From NCBI GenBank assembly GCA_009377535.1, contig WHTV01000043.1, forward strand, positions 1 to 32,398: a stretch of DNA of 32,398 nucleotides, read 5' to 3'. The number at the start of each line of letters is the position of its first letter. The first letter of the stretch is position 1. Shown one piece after another: positions 1-7,648 of this stretch. The notes below the pieces were generated by a model. That model saw only the letters and a program-made list of their open reading frames with translations, searched no databases and was not told the DNA's origin. Position numbers and translations under genes: made by a program. The stretch comes from Kiloniellaceae bacterium. Its GTDB lineage: Bacteria > Pseudomonadota > Alphaproteobacteria > Kiloniellales > Kiloniellaceae.

Positions 1-154
1 GGTCGAGGTGGCGCAAGGCGGTGTCGTGGCGGGCCAGGTTCCGTGTCGTCCAGGCACCGACAAAGCGCAGGCGCAGGCCGGCGCCCTCGCGCAGCAGCTC
101 GAAGGACGCGGCCGCGCTGCCGCCCGCGGCGGCCTCCTCCTCCGCTGCGCTCAT
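1..154 (-). CDS. MlaE-type ABC permease, N-terminal fragment
   Basis: Only the first 51 codons are in the window; the gene runs off the left edge. The fragment starts with a short Ala/Glu-rich stretch and then reads FELLREGAGLRLRFVGAWTT, followed by NLARHDTALRHLD. This resembles the STAS-like domain that precedes the membrane part of many alphaproteobacterial MlaE-type permeases, which belong to the Mla-type phospholipid/toluene-tolerance ABC transporters. The ATG at 154 has a good GGAGG ribosome site just upstream (reverse strand of about 160-165). No membrane segment is visible yet, so the family call rests on the N-terminal pattern alone and could be wrong; a stand-alone STAS protein is the alternative. 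Confidence 0.45.
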   Translation of the reverse strand, partial: MSAAEEEAAAGGSAAASFELLREGAGLRLRFVGAWTTRNLARHDTALRHLD

Positions 155-276
155 GCCGCCCTCCGCCGGTTCCTGTCCGGCATGCAGATTGCCCCCTTGG
201 TCGCCAGTTCCCCTTGCATATCATAGTCTAAGGACAGTCTTGCCGCCTCATTATGATATTTCCCACGGCACCGGGG

Positions 277-750
277 TTATCCGCCGGAGATGACCGCCTC
301 GTGGCGCACCGGAAAGTTCACCGAGTTGGCGATGAAGCAGGTCTTGTGCGCTTCCTCGTGCAGGGCCTTGGCGCGGGCGAGGTCGCTGCCGGGCGCCACC
401 GTCACCTGCGGGCGCAGCACCACCTCGGTGAAGCGCCCGCCGCGGCCCTCCTGCTGCATGGTGCCGCTGGCGCTGTCCATGTAGGCGATCACCTCCAGCC
501 CTTCGAGGGCGGCCAGGGCCAGGTAGGACAGCATGTGGCAGGCGGAGAGCGCCAGCACCAGCATGTCCTCCGGATTGTGCAGAGCGGGGTCGCCGCGGAA
601 GGCGGCATCGGCCGAACCGGCGATCGAGGGTTTGCCCCTGAAGTCGGCGCGGAACTTGCGCGAATAGGTCTTGTAGTTCTGGGTTCCGCCGGCCGCGGCC
701 CCAGTCCAGGTCACTTGAATTTCGTAGTGGTGGTCTTGGCCGTGGGGCAT
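277..750 (-). CDS. OsmC-family peroxiredoxin-like protein
   Basis: 157 residues, the usual OsmC/Ohr length. OsmC-fold proteins reduce organic hydroperoxides with a pair of cysteines. Both are present here: Cys71 in LALSACHMLSYL, at the start of the central helix, and Cys138 in HKTCFIANSVNFPV near the C-terminus. It is more like the OsmC/YhfA-like branch than classical Ohr, and the substrate cannot be told from sequence. The ATG at 750 has a GAGAGGA ribosome site. It is transcribed away from the cupredoxin/P460 pair across a 180-bp spacer that holds a perfect 20-bp palindrome, so the two transcripts may share an operator. Confidence 0.9.
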   Translation of the reverse strand: MPHGQDHHYEIQVTWTGAAAGGTQNYKTYSRKFRADFRGKPSIAGSADAAFRGDPALHNPEDMLVLALSACHMLSYLALAALEGLEVIAYMDSASGTMQQEGRGGRFTEVVLRPQVTVAPGSDLARAKALHEEAHKTCFIANSVNFPVRHEAVISGG

Positions 751-854
751 GGGGTCCTCTCACTTCGCCTTTCAGCTGGCCGGCGGCGCCAAGATAGCCG
801 CAGCGGCCGGGCCGGCGAAAGCGACAAACCGCACTGCCGCGCTGCAGCATCACT

Positions 855-874
855 AAGTTGTCAATTGACAACTT
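855..874. promoter_or_regulatory. Perfect 20-bp palindrome, probable operator
   Basis: AAGTTGTCAATTGACAACTT is identical to its reverse complement. It lies between the divergent OsmC-like gene (start 750) and the cupredoxin gene (start 931). Its core TTGTC-N4-GACAA has the 14-bp geometry of CRP/FNR-family sites and also the look of a MarR-type operator; which one cannot be decided here. Each half contains a TTGACA-like hexamer, one per strand, but no good -10 follows at 17 bp on either side. No CRP/FNR or MarR gene is in the window. Confidence 0.6.
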
Positions 875-930
875 TTAGGGCGTAGGCCGAAGCTGGACTC
901 CGTTCCCACCGTACTGGAAGGAGGGTCGGA

Positions 931-1248
931 ATGGGCCGCTGTCTCGCCCTCGCTATCCTGTTCTCGGGTTTGGCCTCCGCCGGCCAGGCCGCGGAGATCA
1001 CTGTCGGCATGGCCGCGGCCGACTACACGCCCGCCACGGTCGAGGCCCGGGTCGGCGACCGCCTCGTCTTCCTGAACGACGACTCCGTCGACCACAACGT
1101 CTTCGTGCCGACCGCCGGCCACGCCGTCGATCTCGGCAAGCAGGTGCCGGGTGCGCGCAGCGAACTGCCGCTCGGCAAGGCCGGCGCGTTCGAGGTGGAG
1201 TGCGTGATCCATCCGGACATGCACCTGCAAGTGAGGGTCGTTCGGTGA
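931..1248 (+). CDS. Secreted cupredoxin (type 1 copper protein)
   Basis: 105 residues with an N-terminal signal peptide (about residues 1-20, ending AGQAA). The mature part is a small plastocyanin-like fold. Candidate type 1 copper ligands are His55 in SVDHNVFV and then Cys91, His94 and Met97 in VECVIHPDMH, which is the normal C-x2-H-x2-M spacing of such proteins. It probably shuttles electrons in the periplasm. The ATG has a GGAAGGAGGG ribosome site. The next gene, a cytochrome P460-like protein, starts 11 bp after its stop, so the two are almost certainly co-transcribed and may be redox partners; that partnership is inference. Confidence 0.88.
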   Translation: MGRCLALAILFSGLASAGQAAEITVGMAAADYTPATVEARVGDRLVFLNDDSVDHNVFVPTAGHAVDLGKQVPGARSELPLGKAGAFEVECVIHPDMHLQVRVVR

Positions 1249-1259
1249 GGGAGGCGGGA

Positions 1260-1787
1260 ATGCGGCGCCCGATATCGCTTGCCTTGGCGGGTCTTCTGCT
1301 GTCGGCCTCCGGCGCCGCGGCGGGCCCCGAGCGGGTCGCCTTTCCGGCCGGCTACCAGGACGGCTTCGTACGCTACCTGGACGTCGACCGCCCGGACCGC
1401 AAGATCAAGCGCCTCTTCTACGTCAATCCGGCGGCGCTCGAGACGGCGAAGGCCGGCGACCCCCTGCCCGACGGCACGGTGCTGATCATGGAGGACCACC
1501 CGGTGGAACTCGACGGCGAGGCGCCGCGGCGCGACGCCGAGGGCCGCTTCATCGCGACGCCGGAGGTGACCAACGTCTTCGTGATGGAAAAGCAGCCGGG
1601 CTGGGGCGAGGCCTACCCCGCCGACACGCGCAACGGCGACTGGGACTATGCCTGGTTCGACGCGGCCGGCACCCTGAAGCACAGCGATCCCGAACGCTAC
1701 GCCGGCTGCTTCAATTGCCACCAGTCGCGCGCCGGGCGCGACTTCACCTTCACCTTCTTCAAGTACGTCGAGGACCTGAAGCGCTGA
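1260..1787 (+). CDS. Cytochrome P460 family haem protein
   Basis: 175 residues. A signal peptide (residues 1-21, ending GAAAG) sends it to the periplasm. The single haem c site is Cys150-Phe-Asn-Cys153-His154 close to the C-terminus, which is where cytochrome P460 / cytochrome c'-beta proteins carry it. The stretch before it, with VFVMEKQPGWGEAYP and NGDWDYAWFD, also fits that family. Family members oxidise hydroxylamine or bind NO; whether this one has the haem-lysine cross-link needed for hydroxylamine chemistry cannot be judged without an alignment. The ATG at 1260 is preferred over upstream in-frame codons because GGGAGGCGGGA stands directly before it and it gives a clean signal peptide. 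It follows the cupredoxin gene by 11 bp. Confidence 0.82.
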   Translation: MRRPISLALAGLLLSASGAAAGPERVAFPAGYQDGFVRYLDVDRPDRKIKRLFYVNPAALETAKAGDPLPDGTVLIMEDHPVELDGEAPRRDAEGRFIATPEVTNVFVMEKQPGWGEAYPADTRNGDWDYAWFDAAGTLKHSDPERYAGCFNCHQSRAGRDFTFTFFKYVEDLKR

Positions 1788-1792
1788 GCGCC

Positions 1793-2515
1793 TCAGCGGC
1801 GCCCGCGCGGCGTCAGCTGCGGCACCGCCAGTGCGGAGTCGCCGGCCGCTGAGTGCAGCGTCTTGATGCTATGGCGTGCCCCGGCAACGAAAGTCTCGAC
1901 CTGCAGGCGGATGATGTCGTCGACCGACCTCGGCATCGGCATCTGGTAGACGTGCCTGCGGATGCCGAGGAAGACCACCGCGCCATGCAGCGTCATGGCC
2001 AGCTCCCGCTCGCCCCGCATCATGTCCTTGTCGGTCAGGTCCGGCAGGCCGGCTTCGGCGCGCAACGCCCCGATCACCGGCGCGAAGATGCGGTCGGTGA
2101 GGCGCGCGCCGTGGCGGCCCGGTAGAGGCTGACCCTCCAGGCCGGCGCGCACGAAGAGTCGCAGAGAGAGCGCCGTGCTGCGCCCGTGGTAGGCGCAGTA
2201 GAAGGCGGTGAGACGCTCCTCCAGGGGCCGCGTCGCGTCGGCCAGCAGGGCATCCCACTCCGGGTTCCAACGGTCGCCGAAGACTTCGGCCAGGGCTGCG
2301 TCAATCAGGTCCTGCTTCGAGGGGAAGTAGCGGTAGATCAGTGCCTGTGTCACGCCCAGGCGCGCGGCCAGGGCGCGCGTGGTGCCCTCGAAACCGACCT
2401 CGGCGAAGAAGGCAGCCGCTTCCTCGACCAGGCGCCGCCGCCGGGCGCCGCGCGGCAGGCGGCCGGCGGCCGGCGCCGCCGGCTTGTTGTCGGGCTTGAA
2501 GGCGGGCTTGGTCAA
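1793..2515 (-). CDS. TetR-family transcriptional regulator
   Basis: 240 residues. The N-terminal helix-turn-helix spans about residues 24-75 (ARRRRLVEEAAAFFAEVGFE, then LGVTQALIYRYFPSKQDLID), a classic TetR DNA-binding domain. The C-terminal ligand domain is variable and gives no hint of ligand. A basic, proline/alanine-rich segment of about 20 residues precedes the HTH. The gene lies 81 bp downstream of chrA on the same strand and ends 5 bp from the convergent P460 gene. It may regulate the chromate genes or be an independent passenger; no obvious operator was seen to decide this. Confidence 0.9.
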   Translation of the reverse strand: MTKPAFKPDNKPAAPAAGRLPRGARRRRLVEEAAAFFAEVGFEGTTRALAARLGVTQALIYRYFPSKQDLIDAALAEVFGDRWNPEWDALLADATRPLEERLTAFYCAYHGRSTALSLRLFVRAGLEGQPLPGRHGARLTDRIFAPVIGALRAEAGLPDLTDKDMMRGERELAMTLHGAVVFLGIRRHVYQMPMPRSVDDIIRLQVETFVAGARHSIKTLHSAAGDSALAVPQLTPRGRR

Positions 2516-2596
2516 GGACAGGCTCCGGCAGCGGTTTCTGTGACGGCTAGCATGCCGCGGCAGCCCGTTTCCCGCCAGCCCTCGCCTCGGGGGCCT

Positions 2597-4009
2597 TCAC
2601 TGAGCCAGCAGTCCGAGAAAGTGCAGCGCCAGCCCGGTCAGCGCGGCGGCGGCCAGCAGGTAGCCGGTGCCCAGCTTGAAGCGGAACACGGCCAGCAGCG
2701 CTGCCGCGGCGAGCGCCGCCGCCGCCCAGTCGATGGACGCAAGCTGCGGCACGGCGAGGGTCAGGCCGAACTGCTCGAAGCGCGTCGCCTCGCTGAAGAC
2801 GACGTGCAGCGCGAACCAGACGGCGAGGTTGAGAATCACGCCGACCACCGCCGCGGTGATGGCGGTCAAGGCGGCCGAGAGGGCACGATTGCCCCGCAGC
2901 CGCTCGACATAGGGGGCTCCAAGGAAGATCCACAGGAAGCAGGGCACGAAGGTCACCCAGGTGGTGAGCAGCCCGCCCAGCACACCGGCCAGCAGCGGCG
3001 ACAGGCCGCCGGGATCGCGGAAGGCGCCCATGAAGCCGACGAACTGCGTCACCATGATGAGGGGCCCGGGGGTCGTCTCCGCCATGCCGAGCCCGTCGAG
3101 CATCTCACCGGGGGCAAGCCAGCCGAAGGAATCGACGGCCGCCTGGGCGACATAGGCGAGCACCGCGTAGGCGCCGCCGAAGGTCACCACCGCCATCTGG
3201 CTGAAGAAGACCGCGATGTCGCTGAACACGTGATCGGGTCCGAGCAGGAAGGGCAGCGCGGCCGTCGGCCCCAGCCAGAGCAACAGCAGAAGGCCGGCGA
3301 ACTTCAGCGAGGCGATTTTCTCGGGACGCGCATGCCGGGGAACTTCTATCCCGAGGATGGTGTCGCCGTCGCTTACCGGTTGCACACCCTGGGTGCCATG
3401 GCCATTGCCAGTCGCAAAGGCCCGCGCACCGCTGCGACCGCCGAGGTAGCCGATCAGTCCGGCCGTCAGGATAATGGCCGGGAAGGGGACCGCGAAAAAG
3501 AAGATGGCGATGAAGGAGGCTGCCGCAAGGGCGACCATGACGCGGTTCTTGAGCGCCCGCTTGCCGATCCGTACGACGGCCTGCAGCACGATGGCGAGCA
3601 CCGCCGCCTTCAAGCCGGAGAACAAGGCCGCCACGAAATCCACGTTGCCGTAGAGGGCGTAGACCACGCTGAGGACCATGATGGCAAGCATGCCCGGCAG
3701 CACGAACAGCAGGCCCGCAAGCAGGCCGCCCGCCGTGCGATGCAGCAGCCAGCCGACGTAGACCGCGAGCTGCTGGGCTTCCGGGCCTGGCAGCAGCATG
3801 CAGAAGTTGAGGGCATGCAGGAAGCGCTCCTCGCCGAGCCAACGCTTCTCCTCCACCAGGATGCGATGCATGACGGCGATCTGCCCGGCCGGCCCGCCGA
3901 AGCTCAAAAGCGCCACGCGGGCCCACACGGCGAAGGCATCGGCGAAGTCGGGCCAGGGGCGCCCGTCGGCGCCCAGGTGCGCGGCCTCAGGCGTTGCAGC
4001 GCTGGGCAT
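2597..4009 (-). CDS. chrA: Chromate efflux transporter ChrA
   Basis: 470 residues, the length of the two-domain (long-chain) CHR family. These inner-membrane proteins export chromate. Each half carries the family signature: FGGPAGQ (about residues 38-44) with PGPEAQQ (about 74-80), and in the second half FGGAYAVLAYV with ETTPGPLIMVTQFVGF. Several hydrophobic membrane segments are evident and a hydrophilic linker joins the halves. A longer open frame extends upstream, but the ATG at 4009 is chosen because the earlier part is a frame-shadow of the upstream gene. This start lies inside the 3' end of the rhodanese-ChrB gene (23-bp overlap), which suggests translational coupling. Confidence 0.92.
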   Translation of the reverse strand: MPSAATPEAAHLGADGRPWPDFADAFAVWARVALLSFGGPAGQIAVMHRILVEEKRWLGEERFLHALNFCMLLPGPEAQQLAVYVGWLLHRTAGGLLAGLLFVLPGMLAIMVLSVVYALYGNVDFVAALFSGLKAAVLAIVLQAVVRIGKRALKNRVMVALAAASFIAIFFFAVPFPAIILTAGLIGYLGGRSGARAFATGNGHGTQGVQPVSDGDTILGIEVPRHARPEKIASLKFAGLLLLLWLGPTAALPFLLGPDHVFSDIAVFFSQMAVVTFGGAYAVLAYVAQAAVDSFGWLAPGEMLDGLGMAETTPGPLIMVTQFVGFMGAFRDPGGLSPLLAGVLGGLLTTWVTFVPCFLWIFLGAPYVERLRGNRALSAALTAITAAVVGVILNLAVWFALHVVFSEATRFEQFGLTLAVPQLASIDWAAAALAAAALLAVFRFKLGTGYLLAAAALTGLALHFLGLLAQ

Positions 4010-4829
4010 CGCGAACCTCCGGCGTGACGGCGGGCCAGTTATGGGTCTCGTCCTCGGCATCGCGCAGCCAGCGATAAAAGGCATCGTAGAGGGGCAGGCC
4101 CGCCGCGAGTTGGGCCAGGTCGTCCTCGTAGATCTGCGACAAGCCGAGCGAGGCGGCGAGCAGGCCGGCGGACTCCGGGGCGAGTCCGGGCTGTGCGGTA
4201 TCGGCGCCGCGCACAATGGTTGCGAGCCGCTTCAGCGGCGCGGTGGCAAGGCCGAAGACCTCCACCATGGCATCGAAGGTGCAAAGCGCGCCGCGATGGC
4301 TCCAGAAGACGCCTTCGACATCGAAGGGGGTTGCGCCGAAGCGCTCGGCTACTGCGGTAACCTCGGCGGGCGTGACGAACAGGAAGACCGCAGCCGGGTC
4401 GACGAAGCGGCGGATCAGCCAGGGGCAGGCGATGCGGTCGATCTTCGGCCGGGAGCGGGTGACCCAGAGGGTGCGGCCTTGGCCATCGCGTGGCGGCAGC
4501 TTGTCCGCCGGCACCAGCGGCAGGCCGCCCGCCCGCCAGGCCTGGAAGCCGCCCTCCAGGCTCGCCGCCCGGGCGCCGACGTGGCGCAGCCAGGCGGCGG
4601 CGCCCTGGCTGATCTTCAGCCCGCGCTCGCAGTAGACGACCACATCGCGGCCGGCGAAGCCGCCGGCCCAGTCGGCGGCCTTGAGGCCCGGCCGGCGAAT
4701 TGCCGCGGGGATGAGGCGGGGATCGGCCGCGAAGTCGTCGTCGGTGCGGGCGTCGATGACATCAGGCGCTTCGGCGGTACCGATGCGGTCGAACAGGGCT
4801 TGTAGTGAGAGCGTGGTTTGGTCAGGCAT
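3987..4829 (-). CDS. Rhodanese / ChrB-type chromate resistance fusion protein
   Basis: 280 residues in two parts. Residues about 5-105 form a rhodanese domain with the active-site cysteine Cys67 in VVYCERGLKISQG and the closing LEGGFQAWRAGGLPL. Residues about 118-270 match the ChrB-type chromate-resistance domain (LWVTRSRPKIDRIACPWLIR, FDVEGVFWSHRGALCTFDAM, PLYDAFYRWLRDAEDETHNW). ChrB proteins act as chromate-responsive regulators or accessory factors for ChrA; the rhodanese part may provide sulfurtransferase or anion-binding activity. The ATG at 4829 is preceded by GGGAGGA. The gene overlaps chrA by 23 bp, so the pair forms one operon. Fusions of this kind are known in databases. Confidence 0.88.
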   Translation of the reverse strand: MPDQTTLSLQALFDRIGTAEAPDVIDARTDDDFAADPRLIPAAIRRPGLKAADWAGGFAGRDVVVYCERGLKISQGAAAWLRHVGARAASLEGGFQAWRAGGLPLVPADKLPPRDGQGRTLWVTRSRPKIDRIACPWLIRRFVDPAAVFLFVTPAEVTAVAERFGATPFDVEGVFWSHRGALCTFDAMVEVFGLATAPLKRLATIVRGADTAQPGLAPESAGLLAASLGLSQIYEDDLAQLAAGLPLYDAFYRWLRDAEDETHNWPAVTPEVRDAQRCNA

Positions 4830-4913
4830 GCGCGCGTTCCTCCCGAACAGGATCAGAACGCGATGCTTGGGCAAATCGCCTGACGGGGAGATCGCGGGTC
4901 CCCGAAGTGGCGG

Positions 4914-4942
4914 ATTGGACGCTTGCCCGAGGATTTTGTCAA
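4914..4942 (-). promoter_or_regulatory. Putative sigma-70 promoter of the chromate operon
   Basis: On the minus strand a perfect TTGACA (4942-4937) is followed after 17 bp by TCCAAT (4919-4914), a four-of-six match to TATAAT. It lies 85 bp upstream of the rhodanese-ChrB start and its -35 overlaps the stop codon of the upstream gene, so the chromate pair probably has its own start site. Confidence 0.5.
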
Positions 4943-5316
4943 GACGGCGCCGCTTTGCCCCACCACTCCAGCGCAGCCGCGAGCTCCCTTGCGTGGTGGC
5001 CGGCGGCCTGCGGCCCCTGATCGGGCCCGTCGTAGCGGCCGAGTTCGGCGAGGAGCTGGAAGAAGCCACGTCCGGGAATTCCCTTTTGGGCCCGGCTGAC
5101 GGCGAGGGCGGCCAGCAGCGGCCGCCCTGCAGCGTGATCGTCGCGCACCAGGACCTCCAGCAATGTGGTCAGGCGGTGGATGGCGTGAGGGCCCGGAAAT
5201 TCGACGCGGGCGGCGAGATCGCGATAAGTGACCGTCTCGCCGGCGCTCGCGCAGGCCTGCAACGCCCGACGCAGCTCGGCGGCCAGATACAGTTGGTCGG
5301 CGGAGGGCTCAGGCAC
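4939..5316 (-). CDS. Small conserved-looking protein, function unknown
   Basis: 125 residues with a GTG start. I do not recognise a named family. The middle reads ETVTYRDLAARVEFPGPHAI, a pattern like a small winged-helix or the DNA-binding C-terminal half of alkyltransferase-like proteins, followed by RPLLAALAVSRAQKGIPGRG and FFQLLAELGRY. There is no PCHR active-site cysteine, so it is not an alkylguanine transferase. No signal peptide or membrane segment is seen. Codon usage and GC match the neighbours, which supports it being real. It precedes the chromate operon on the same strand and faces away from the epimerase gene. No strong ribosome site is seen before the GTG, so the start is uncertain. 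Confidence 0.65.
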   Translation of the reverse strand: MPEPSADQLYLAAELRRALQACASAGETVTYRDLAARVEFPGPHAIHRLTTLLEVLVRDDHAAGRPLLAALAVSRAQKGIPGRGFFQLLAELGRYDGPDQGPQAAGHHARELAAALEWWGKAAPS

Positions 5317-5397
5317 GGTCGTTCGATCTCACGATGGCATCTCCTGCGGCAGGGGCCGCCGTCCGTTGCGGTGGATGTAGCATTTCCGCGATGCCTG

Positions 5398-5427
5398 TTC
5401 ACAGCTACAGCGCACGCCGGGTATAAA
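5398..5427 (+). promoter_or_regulatory. Putative sigma-70 promoter of the epimerase gene
   Basis: TTCACA (5398-5403) and TATAAA (5422-5427) are separated by 18 bp, each a five-of-six match to consensus. Transcription would begin near 5434, giving a leader of about 45 nt with GGAGG at 5464-5468 before the ATG at 5480. Confidence 0.5.
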
Positions 5428-5479
5428 GACTGCCTGCAGAATCCGAGTCGACCGAATCTTTCCGGAGGCAGATGCGCAG

Positions 5480-6463
5480 ATGACAGTTCTGGTTACCGGC
5501 AGTGCCGGTCATCTTGGCGAGGCGTTGGTTCGTACGTTGCAAGGCAAAGGGCAGGAGGTCGTCGGCCTCGACGTCCTCGCCTCGCGCCATACCAGCCGTG
5601 TCGGCTCCATCGTCGACCGCGCCTTCGTGCAGTCCTGCCTGGGCGGTGTGACGACCGTCTACCACGCGGCCACCCTGCACAAGCCGCACGTCGCCACCCA
5701 CAGCCGCCAGGACTTCATCGACACCAACATCACCGGCACGCTGAACCTGCTGGAAGAATCGGTGAATGCCGGCGTCGAGGCCTTCGTCTTTACCAGCACG
5801 ACCAGCGTTTTCGGCGATGCCCTGGTGCCGCCGACCGGCGCCCCGGCAACCTGGCTGACGGAGGAGATCGCACCGATCCCCAAGAACATCTACGGCGTGA
5901 CCAAGGCGGCGGCGGAAGATCTTTGCCAACTGTTCCATCGGCGCTTCGGGCTACCCGCCGTCGTGCTGCGGACATCGCGCTTCTTTCCCGAGCCCGATGA
6001 TAGCAGGACCATGCGCGAGAGCTATGCCGACGCCAACGTGAAGGCGAACGAATATCTCTTCCGACGCCTCGATATCGAGGATGCCGTGAGCGCCCACCTG
6101 CTGGCGGCCGAGCGGGCCACCGGCCTCGGCTTCCGCCGCTACATCGTCAGCGCCACCACGCCGTTCGAGCGCGCCGACCTGGCAGCCCTGCGGAGCAATG
6201 CGCCTGCGGTGGTGCGACGCTACGCCCCGCAGTACGAAGCCGTCTACGCGGCGCGCGGCTGGCGCATGTTCCCCGGCATCGACCGGGTCTACGTGAATGC
6301 CCGGGCGCGCGAGGAGCTCGGCTGGCGGCCGCGCCACGACTTCGCGCAGGTCATCGAGCGCCTTGCTGCCGGCGAGGACCCGCTGAGCCCGCTTGCGCGC
6401 GCCATCGGATCCAAGGGCTATCACGCCGAGGTCTTCGCCGAGGGGCCCTATCCGGTGGAGTAA
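5480..6463 (+). CDS. NAD(P)-dependent epimerase/dehydratase
   Basis: 327 residues of the extended short-chain dehydrogenase family. The Rossmann motif TGSAGHLG is at residues about 6-13, the catalytic Ser/Thr region is FVFTSTTSVFG, and the YxxxK pair is in IYGVTKAAAEDL. The substrate is probably a nucleotide sugar or another hydroxyl compound; the C-terminal half (RGWRMFPGIDRVYVNARARE) does not tell me which. The ATG at 5480 has GGAGG 11 bp upstream; an ATG at 5472 is out of frame and hits a stop at once. It is a single-gene unit, divergent from the unknown small protein and convergent with the next gene. Confidence 0.88.
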   Translation: MTVLVTGSAGHLGEALVRTLQGKGQEVVGLDVLASRHTSRVGSIVDRAFVQSCLGGVTTVYHAATLHKPHVATHSRQDFIDTNITGTLNLLEESVNAGVEAFVFTSTTSVFGDALVPPTGAPATWLTEEIAPIPKNIYGVTKAAAEDLCQLFHRRFGLPAVVLRTSRFFPEPDDSRTMRESYADANVKANEYLFRRLDIEDAVSAHLLAAERATGLGFRRYIVSATTPFERADLAALRSNAPAVVRRYAPQYEAVYAARGWRMFPGIDRVYVNARAREELGWRPRHDFAQVIERLAAGEDPLSPLARAIGSKGYHAEVFAEGPYPVE

Positions 6464-6503
6464 GCGGCCAGCGGATAGGTGCCGTTTCGTCCGGGCGGTG
6501 ACG

Positions 6504-7517
6504 CTATCGCACCTGCCGGATCTCGGTGCCGATTTCCTCCAGGCGCTGCACCATGTAGGCCGGATCGATGAGCACCTCCGGCAGGTAGAGCCCCGGCGCC
6601 ACGGGCGCGCCGCCGGCCAGGCCGAGCAGCCGCTCAATGGCGAGCGTGACCCCCAGCGCCGTCAACGGGGCCTGGCCCTGCGGATGCACGAGTTCGTGGC
6701 GCACGCGGGCGCGCGTGCCGTCGGATTTCTCGCCGGCGATCTCGATCATGATGGCGGTGGAGAAGGGCGCGCCCTGGCGCCGGCTGGCGGATTCGCCGTA
6801 GACCAGATCGAAGCGGATCGACTGCGCATCGGTGGCCCCTGCGAGGCTGAGCACGTCGAGCGGCGCATAGCCCTGCGCCGTTACCTCGGTGCCGTCTACA
6901 TCCGTCACCGTCCGCGTGGCCTCGCCGTTCATCACCCAGGTCCAGCGACCGCCTTGCAGGAACAGCGGGTTGGGCGCGGCCGAGGTCAGGCGCTCGAAGT
7001 CCGCCGCCGCGGCCGGGCCGCCCATGTCCTGCTCATCGAGCACCGCGGCGATCTCGATGGAGTCGATGCTGCGGAACGCCCTGGCGAAGTGGAGTGTCGG
7101 CAGCGTCGCCGCTCCCGCCAGCCAGTGGCTCGCCATAAGCACCGGCGCGCGCCCGGCATTGTGGATGTAGAGCGCCATCTCCGGGCCGACCTCGAAACTG
7201 CCGCTGGAGATGCTGATATGGGGGATGCCCTCTGCCTGGGCAAAGCGCAGGGCGTTGAGGGTGTCGTCCTTGAGGAAGACGGCCACTGCGCTGTAGCGCG
7301 CGCCGGCCGGCAGGCCGAGGCCGCGGCGGCCGGTGTCGACCTGCACCGCCTCGGCACCGCCGACCTCCCGGGCGACAGCTTCGGCCTTGGCGATGTTGCG
7401 TCCCCCGATCGCGATCGGCAGCGTGGGATGGAAGCGACGCAGCATCCCGGCGGCCTGGGCGCCGACCATGCCGGAGCCACCGATGATGAGGACCGGATCT
7501 AGACTCTGCGTTGACAT
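6504..7517 (-). CDS. Saccharopine dehydrogenase-like NAD(P)-binding protein
   Basis: 337 residues. The N-terminus has a Rossmann fold with VLIIGGSGMVGAQAAGML, followed by IAIGGRNIAKAEAVAREVGG, the pattern of the saccharopine dehydrogenase NADP-binding domain. The rest (SISSGSFEVGPEMALYIHNA, APVLMASHWLAGAATL) is typical of uncharacterised relatives rather than true lysine-pathway enzymes. The ATG at 7517 is chosen because GAGAGGAG precedes it; longer upstream reading would run through the divergent promoter region. It faces a TetR gene across a spacer containing a clear palindromic operator, so it is the likely target of that regulator. Confidence 0.85.
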   Translation of the reverse strand: MSTQSLDPVLIIGGSGMVGAQAAGMLRRFHPTLPIAIGGRNIAKAEAVAREVGGAEAVQVDTGRRGLGLPAGARYSAVAVFLKDDTLNALRFAQAEGIPHISISSGSFEVGPEMALYIHNAGRAPVLMASHWLAGAATLPTLHFARAFRSIDSIEIAAVLDEQDMGGPAAAADFERLTSAAPNPLFLQGGRWTWVMNGEATRTVTDVDGTEVTAQGYAPLDVLSLAGATDAQSIRFDLVYGESASRRQGAPFSTAIMIEIAGEKSDGTRARVRHELVHPQGQAPLTALGVTLAIERLLGLAGGAPVAPGLYLPEVLIDPAYMVQRLEEIGTEIRQVR

Positions 7518-7580
7518 TACGGGTGGTCTCCTCTCTGTTTTCGGCTCGGGCCCCGGCCCGGTCGCGGTGCTGCTTGAAGA

Positions 7581-7602
7581 ACTTACTAGTAGTAAGTTAC
7601 TA
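7581..7602. promoter_or_regulatory. TetR-type operator with overlapping inverted repeats
   Basis: ACTTACT-AGT-AGTAAGT (7581-7597) is a perfect inverted repeat with 7-bp arms. It overlaps a second one, TAGTAA-G-TTACTA (7590-7602). Both sit between the saccharopine-dehydrogenase-like gene and the divergent TetR gene. The segment is AT-rich against its surroundings. By position it is probably the binding site of the adjacent TetR protein, allowing control of both directions. Confidence 0.7.
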
Positions 7603-7648
7603 TTGGTAGGAGCGAGCCGCTTTTCAAGAGGGATTCTGGGAGAGAGCA

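Noticed and set aside
2186..4027. 613-codon open frame antisense to the TetR gene and chrA
   Set aside because: It lies opposite two clear genes and its product is low-complexity (Gly/Gln/Glu/His/Arg-rich) with no domain; a GC-rich shadow.
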